Shown here piece by piece: positions 59,992 to 64,000 of a stretch of DNA of 64,000 nucleotides. The position numbers were made by a program, and so were the translations under genes. The DNA comes from Sulfurospirillum cavolei (lineage in GTDB: Bacteria; Campylobacterota; Campylobacteria; Campylobacterales; Sulfurospirillaceae). The stretch lies in assembly GCF_000813325.1 (NCBI RefSeq), contig NZ_BBQE01000001.1; one strand, written 5' to 3'. The notes beneath the pieces are model-generated. The model searched no databases and was not told the DNA's origin. It saw only the letters and a list, made by a program, of their open reading frames with translations. Within the stretch, counting starts at the first letter, position 1; the number at the start of each line of letters is the position of its first letter.

Positions 59992-61950
59992 TCAATTATA
60001 CGCTTTCGTTGCCTTTTTGATCTCGAAAATAAGCTCTTTTTGGCGGTTGTACATGTAGCGAAGCAGATAGTCGTCGTAGGGTTTGGGAAGCTTGTCGAGC
60101 ATCACGACGATCTTGGTAAATTCGTCTTTTTGTAAAATGTAGGTTACTTTTGCTTCGATCTCCATGATGACGTATCCGTTGTCGCCCTCTTCGTTCGGAA
60201 GCGAAAAATTAAGGCGTACTTTTTGATTGAGCATCTCTTCTTCGCGAAACGATTTACTGACTTTCATCGCAATAGAATTCACGGAAATATCGATAATATC
60301 GCCTTGGGCGGACGAACGATGGGCGTATTTGATGAGTACGGGAGTGCGAATGCTGGTTTGAACGCGCGTGTGTTGTCGGTTGTTAGCACTGCTGGGCATA
60401 AATTTGAGATTTCTAATGACGACGAAAGAGCGCTTAATGTCGACCAACGAGACTTCCGCTTTGATGTCTTTGGGAAAATTGGGTGCTTGCAAAACCGTCT
60501 CTTTTTCGATCTGCATCGCATAACCTTGGAGGTTTTCGCAACTCATTTGGTAACTGTCTTCCGTAATTTTTAGGATATAAGCGTGCGTATTGATGCACAA
60601 GCCTTTGTAAATATTTAACAGTTTGATCGGAATTTTGTTATTAACGCAATTGTGCATCAAATACCGAATCTGCTCTTGCTCTTCGATAACGTTTTCAAGG
60701 TATTCGAGCTCAAAATAGTTAATCTTTTCAATATCTTGGGGCAAAAGCGTTTGGGTATTAATCTTTTCGATATAGTCGATAACGACGTTCAAGTCGTCCG
60801 ATTCAACGTGAAAGGCCGAAGAGAGAATGATCGGCGTGATTTTCTCGCTTGCCGTAGCGTAAATAAGCTCTTGTTGAAGGTGTTTTGTTTGTTCGCACGT
60901 ATGCTCGAAGGTTCGATCTTCACCCATCAATATGTAAAGATTCGGACTCCATTGAATCAACTCTTGATTCTCTTCTTTCAGCTGAAACAGTTTAAGCATT
61001 AGATTTTTAAAAGCATCGTAAAGTGTGGTACTTTTGAACGTTCGACTGAGTTTATCGAGGTTGGAAATGTTGATAAATACGAGCGAAATCGGCATTTTCG
61101 TAACGCTTTGTTGCGCAAGACGGTCTTTGAGACGGTCGATGAAATCAAAACGGTTTAAGACGGTTTGTGCGGGTTTAACGTCTTGGAGTTGATCGACGGG
61201 GATCAGCGTGATAATCTTTTCGTCGCTTTGGTCAAACGCCTTGACGATACACGTATATTCCGCTTCTTTGTTGGAGGCGGTTTCGATGACGATGTTTCCT
61301 TGTACGTCTTCGTGGCTGAGCAGAACCTCGCTTAATTCGACGTCTTCGTGAACTTTCGCTTCGATTTCCAAAAGATCGTTTGTTTCGTAAATTCTTTTTG
61401 CCTGTGCGTTGGCATAGGTTAATTGAGCGTTTTGAAAGACGAGAAACGGGAAAAAGCGTTCGATCTTTTTTTCCAGTTCGATTTTTTGGTACATGTAGAG
61501 CTTATCGTCGAGTTTATTGGGATTTTTGGTAAAGATCGACGCTAAAAGCGTCGCTTCGTTGTTCAGCGGTAAAACATCGGTAATGCCAAAATGCAACGCA
61601 AATTTTAGAAGTAGCCTATTTTCGACGTCTTGAGCGAAAAGATACGCGACGACGGGTTTGTGCTGCGTAAAAATCCCGAGCAGGCGTTTGAGCTTCTCTT
61701 TGGAACTTTCACCTAATTCGATAAAAAGAATGTCGTTGTGATCGCGATACGACAATAAGTCTAGATCGTAAGACGAAAACTTTGCATGAGGGATTAGAGC
61801 GGATTCAAGCACGCTTAAGCGTTTTTCGCCGAAATAAAGGTACGCGATACTCAAATAGCGCGTTTCAAATAAAAATTGCTCTAAGACCACTGCTTTCCTC
61901 ACAATCTTAATGATGTCAATTCTACCAAAATTCATCGAAAATTCAATCAT
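59992..61950 (-). CDS. Multidomain protein: degenerate GGDEF and C-terminal PilZ-like domain
   Basis: 652 aa. N-terminal alpha/beta segment of receiver-like size (about 20-130), a PAS-like part (about 165-250), a GGDEF-fold region (about 270-400, starting RFDFIDRLKDRLAQQ) in which the GGDEF signature is not recognisable, and a C-terminal PilZ-like domain (RQHTRVQTSIRTPV, then DISVNSIAMKV in place of the usual DxSxxG). It probably no longer makes cyclic-di-GMP but may bind it or a partner. The start is uncertain: ATG 61935 is an alternative. Confidence 0.7.
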   Translation of the reverse strand: MIEFSMNFGRIDIIKIVRKAVVLEQFLFETRYLSIAYLYFGEKRLSVLESALIPHAKFSSYDLDLLSYRDHNDILFIELGESSKEKLKRLLGIFTQHKPVVAYLFAQDVENRLLLKFALHFGITDVLPLNNEATLLASIFTKNPNKLDDKLYMYQKIELEKKIERFFPFLVFQNAQLTYANAQAKRIYETNDLLEIEAKVHEDVELSEVLLSHEDVQGNIVIETASNKEAEYTCIVKAFDQSDEKIITLIPVDQLQDVKPAQTVLNRFDFIDRLKDRLAQQSVTKMPISLVFINISNLDKLSRTFKSTTLYDAFKNLMLKLFQLKEENQELIQWSPNLYILMGEDRTFEHTCEQTKHLQQELIYATASEKITPIILSSAFHVESDDLNVVIDYIEKINTQTLLPQDIEKINYFELEYLENVIEEQEQIRYLMHNCVNNKIPIKLLNIYKGLCINTHAYILKITEDSYQMSCENLQGYAMQIEKETVLQAPNFPKDIKAEVSLVDIKRSFVVIRNLKFMPSSANNRQHTRVQTSIRTPVLIKYAHRSSAQGDIIDISVNSIAMKVSKSFREEEMLNQKVRLNFSLPNEEGDNGYVIMEIEAKVTYILQKDEFTKIVVMLDKLPKPYDDYLLRYMYNRQKELIFEIKKATKAYN

Positions 61951-61957
61951 AAATGAC

Positions 61958-61963
61958 TACAAT
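61958..61963 (+). promoter_or_regulatory. Candidate -10 box for murA
   Basis: TACAAT 28 bases before the chosen murA start, just upstream of the divergent PilZ-type gene. Confidence 0.45.
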
Positions 61964-61990
61964 AGATGCATCTTTTAAAAGGACATGGGT

Positions 61991-63259
61991 ATGATGTACT
62001 ATTTAGCCGTCGAAGGCAAACAAAAATTAAGCGGATCGGTAACGATTTCAGGAGCGAAGAACGCCGCGTTGCCGTTGCTGGCATTAACGCTTCTTTCCAA
62101 ACGAAAAATTAAAATATCCAATATTCCCGAAGTTGCCGACGTCAAAACGCTTTTACAACTGCTTGCCAATTTGGGCGCAACCTATGCGTTTGTTCAAAAA
62201 AACGTCGTGGACGTGGATGCGACGAGCGTTAATTCGGCGTGCGCCAATTACGACATCGTCCGCAAAATGCGCGCGTCTATTTTGACGCTTGGCCCTTTAC
62301 TCGCGCGTTTCGGGCATTGCGAAGTCTCCTTGCCCGGAGGTTGCGCTATCGGTCAGCGTCCGATCGATTTGCATTTAAAAGCTTTAGAACAAATGGGTGC
62401 GGAAATCGAGATTAAACAAGGGTATGTTTTGGCAAAAGCGCCCAAAGGACTGAAAGGTGCGACGATCGTTTTCGATAAAGTCACGGTGACGGGTAGCGAA
62501 AATATCATTATGGCGGCGGCGTTGGCGCACGGAACGACGATGCTCGTTAACGTGGCAAAAGAGCCTGAGGTCGTGCAATTATGCGAAGTCCTACGCGATG
62601 CTGGCGTGACGATCGAGGGCGTGGGAAGCTCAAAACTTATCATCGAAGGAAGCGGCGGCAAATTGCTCAATATCCCCGATTTTCGAGTTATTCCCGATCG
62701 TATCGAAGCAGGAACGTATTTGTGTGCCGGAGCGATTACCAAGTCCAAAATAACGCTCAAAAACGTCAATCCGAAGCATTTGGAAGCGGTGATTTTAAAA
62801 TTGAAGCAGATGGGTTTTGAAATTGACGAGACGGAAGAGTCGTTGACGATCCACCCGAATGAAAAAATGATCGCATGCGACATCGAAACATCCGAATATC
62901 CCGGCTTTCCGACCGACTTGCAGGCACAATTTATGGCATTGTGTACGCAGGCAAAAGGAACGAGCCTGATCGATGAGCGATTGTTCGAAAACCGCTTTAT
63001 GCATGTCAGCGAACTCGCTCGTATGGGAGCCAACATTAAGCTCAAAGGTCACACCGCGACGGTCGAGGGAAAAATGAAACTCAACGCCGCGGACGTCATG
63101 GCGACTGACTTGCGGGCAAGTTCGGCGTTAATTTTAGCCGCACTCGTTGCCGAGGGTACGACGAAAATCCATCGTATTTACCATTTAGATCGCGGGTATG
63201 AAGATTTAGAGGGAAAATTTTCAAGACTCGGCGCCAATATCGAACGATTAGAGGAGTAA
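61991..63259 (+). CDS. murA: UDP-N-acetylglucosamine 1-carboxyvinyltransferase MurA
   Basis: 422 aa. First committed step of peptidoglycan synthesis. Substrate lysine/asparagine in SGAKNAALPLLA, catalytic cysteine in LPGGCAIGQRPID (near residue 115), and the DLRASSALILAALVAEG region. The ATG at 61991 lies seven bases after AAAAGGA; an in-frame ATG at 61985 is too close to that box. Confidence 0.97.
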   Translation: MMYYLAVEGKQKLSGSVTISGAKNAALPLLALTLLSKRKIKISNIPEVADVKTLLQLLANLGATYAFVQKNVVDVDATSVNSACANYDIVRKMRASILTLGPLLARFGHCEVSLPGGCAIGQRPIDLHLKALEQMGAEIEIKQGYVLAKAPKGLKGATIVFDKVTVTGSENIIMAAALAHGTTMLVNVAKEPEVVQLCEVLRDAGVTIEGVGSSKLIIEGSGGKLLNIPDFRVIPDRIEAGTYLCAGAITKSKITLKNVNPKHLEAVILKLKQMGFEIDETEESLTIHPNEKMIACDIETSEYPGFPTDLQAQFMALCTQAKGTSLIDERLFENRFMHVSELARMGANIKLKGHTATVEGKMKLNAADVMATDLRASSALILAALVAEGTTKIHRIYHLDRGYEDLEGKFSRLGANIERLEE

Positions 63260-63262
63260 ATT

Positions 63263-64000
63263 ATGGCAAAGCAAAGCAGTATCGATTTTTTAAGTGCCGT
63301 CGAAAAAAGCCTTTCTTTAGCGACGCAAACGCCGCATTCCGAATGGGTCAGTATTTTTCAGGCTTTAGGACGTACCTTGGCACACGATATTACATGTCAA
63401 AAAAATCTTCCTTCGTATAACAATGCCGCTTTAGACGGTTTTGCGTTTCGTTTCGATAGTTTGAGTGAAAAAATGCGTATCAAACGAACGATTTTAGCGG
63501 GCGAAGTCGTGTCGGAATGCTTGGGCGAACACGAGTGTTATAAGATTATGACCGGAGCCAAAGTACCCGATGACGCCGATACGATCATACCGTTTGAAGA
63601 GTGTTCCGTTGAAGGCGACATGTGGATGAAACCTCGCGCTAAAGTCGTCAAAGGCAATGCGTTGCGTCAAAAAGGCGAAGAAGCCGCTTTGGGTTCTTTG
63701 TTATTGAAAAAAGGTACGGTGCTCACGTCTCGTGAAATGGCGGTTCTCGCTTCGCAAGGCATCAGTATGGTTCTGACGTATAAACAGCTGAATATTGCGG
63801 TTTTTTCAACCGGCAACGAATTGAAGGCTCCGTGGGAAAGAGCCAATGAAGACGAAATTTACGATATTAACGCGCTTTCTTTGATTTCACTTTTGGAAGA
63901 ACACGGCTTTAAAGCTTCGTATTGCGGTGTTATTCCCGATAATTTAAGAACGGCGACGCGCTATTTTGCGACGATGAAACATTACGACGTTTTGGTTACG
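63263..64000 (+). CDS. moeA: Molybdopterin molybdenumtransferase MoeA, N-terminal part (cut by window end)
   Basis: At least 246 codons, open at the window end. Typical MoeA text: LPSYNNAALDGFAFRF near residue 53, IMTGAKVPDDADTIIPFEE near 107, LRQKGEEAALGSLLLKKGTVL, and the start of the MoCF domain VFSTGNELKAP. Inserts molybdate into molybdopterin, needed by formate dehydrogenase and other molybdoenzymes. Follows murA by three bases with GAGGAG before the ATG. A one-mismatch copy of the 12-base word lies inside it at 63389. Confidence 0.95.
   Translation, partial: MAKQSSIDFLSAVEKSLSLATQTPHSEWVSIFQALGRTLAHDITCQKNLPSYNNAALDGFAFRFDSLSEKMRIKRTILAGEVVSECLGEHECYKIMTGAKVPDDADTIIPFEECSVEGDMWMKPRAKVVKGNALRQKGEEAALGSLLLKKGTVLTSREMAVLASQGISMVLTYKQLNIAVFSTGNELKAPWERANEDEIYDINALSLISLLEEHGFKASYCGVIPDNLRTATRYFATMKHYDVLVT

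Noticed and set aside
1..64000. The 12-base word as a KOPS- or Chi-like polar signal
   Set aside because: Exact copies are split about evenly between orientations over 64 kb (five one way, four the other), whereas polar replication or recombination signals would be strongly biased on one replichore.
1..64000. CRISPR array, prophage or toxin-antitoxin/defence island
   Set aside because: No regularly spaced direct repeats, no phage structural genes, and nearly all genes are recognisable core metabolism or envelope functions in conserved order.

Overview
The window is a piece of a Campylobacterota (Epsilonproteobacteria) chromosome, most likely Sulfurospirillum or a close relative. Evidence: an icd-mdh-sucCD-oorDABC block in the Campylobacter jejuni order, a hypBCDEA block, a tgt/TrkA-like/aroB/MscS/mtaB/FtsH-like block in the order I recall from Helicobacter pylori, an M16 peptidase-dapA-SDR run, and a selenocysteine-containing periplasmic formate dehydrogenase. 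GC content looks like the mid-40s percent. Genes are dense, with many 1-20 base overlaps. I see no prophage, plasmid, CRISPR array or intact insertion sequence.

Layout. 1-4.7 kb: end of an M16 peptidase gene, then dapA, a FabL-like reductase, pgsA, rseP and a YggS-type PLP protein in one operon. 4.8-8.8 kb: a Sia-type phospho-switch operon made of a periplasmic-sensor PP2C phosphatase (frameshifted here), a SiaB-like kinase, SiaC and an HD-GYP protein. 8.9-15.1 kb: formate dehydrogenase (fdhA with an in-frame UGA and SECIS hairpin, fdhB, fdhC), a small Tat protein, a DUF1847 protein and a possible chaperone. 15.2-22.2 kb: MarC protein and a YbhFSRG-like ABC exporter with a TolC protein. 22.3-24.2 kb: DedA protein, MbfA-like iron transporter, tRNA-Gly and a small membrane protein. 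24.3-32.7 kb: TCA genes. 32.9-37.5 kb: mltG, an AsmA/YhdP-like protein, a HAD phosphatase and an acetyltransferase. 37.5-41.9 kb: hydrogenase maturation genes and a transposase-derived zinc-ribbon protein. 42.0-51.9 kb: tRNA-Leu, the conserved aroB/mtaB/FtsH-like operon, tgt and a CorA protein. 51.9-56.7 kb: SixA-like phosphatase, small hypothetical, MFS protein and a two-component system. 56.9-59.9 kb: DASS dicarboxylate transporter and two-subunit class I fumarase. 60-64 kb: degenerate GGDEF/PilZ protein, murA and the start of moeA.

Physiology. Formate oxidation in the periplasm (FdhABC), nickel-hydrogenase maturation, 2-oxoglutarate:acceptor oxidoreductase and a C4-dicarboxylate/fumarase cluster fit a respiratory, formate/H2-using, microaerophilic or anaerobic organism.

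Most unusual signals: (1) a 12-base word, TTGACATGTAAG, occurring nine times exactly and about eight more times with one mismatch, in both orientations, in different reading frames and near terminators, which looks like a DNA-uptake-type or other genome-wide DNA signal; (2) a SiaABC-like module whose output is an HD-GYP protein rather than a diguanylate cyclase, with a one-base frameshift in its sensor phosphatase; (3) an FtsH paralogue whose zinc-protease HEXXH site is replaced; (4) three copies of a GGTAA-N8-TGAC site upstream of the formate dehydrogenase operon; (5) a solitary, apparently domesticated IS1595-type transposase divergent from the hyp operon.
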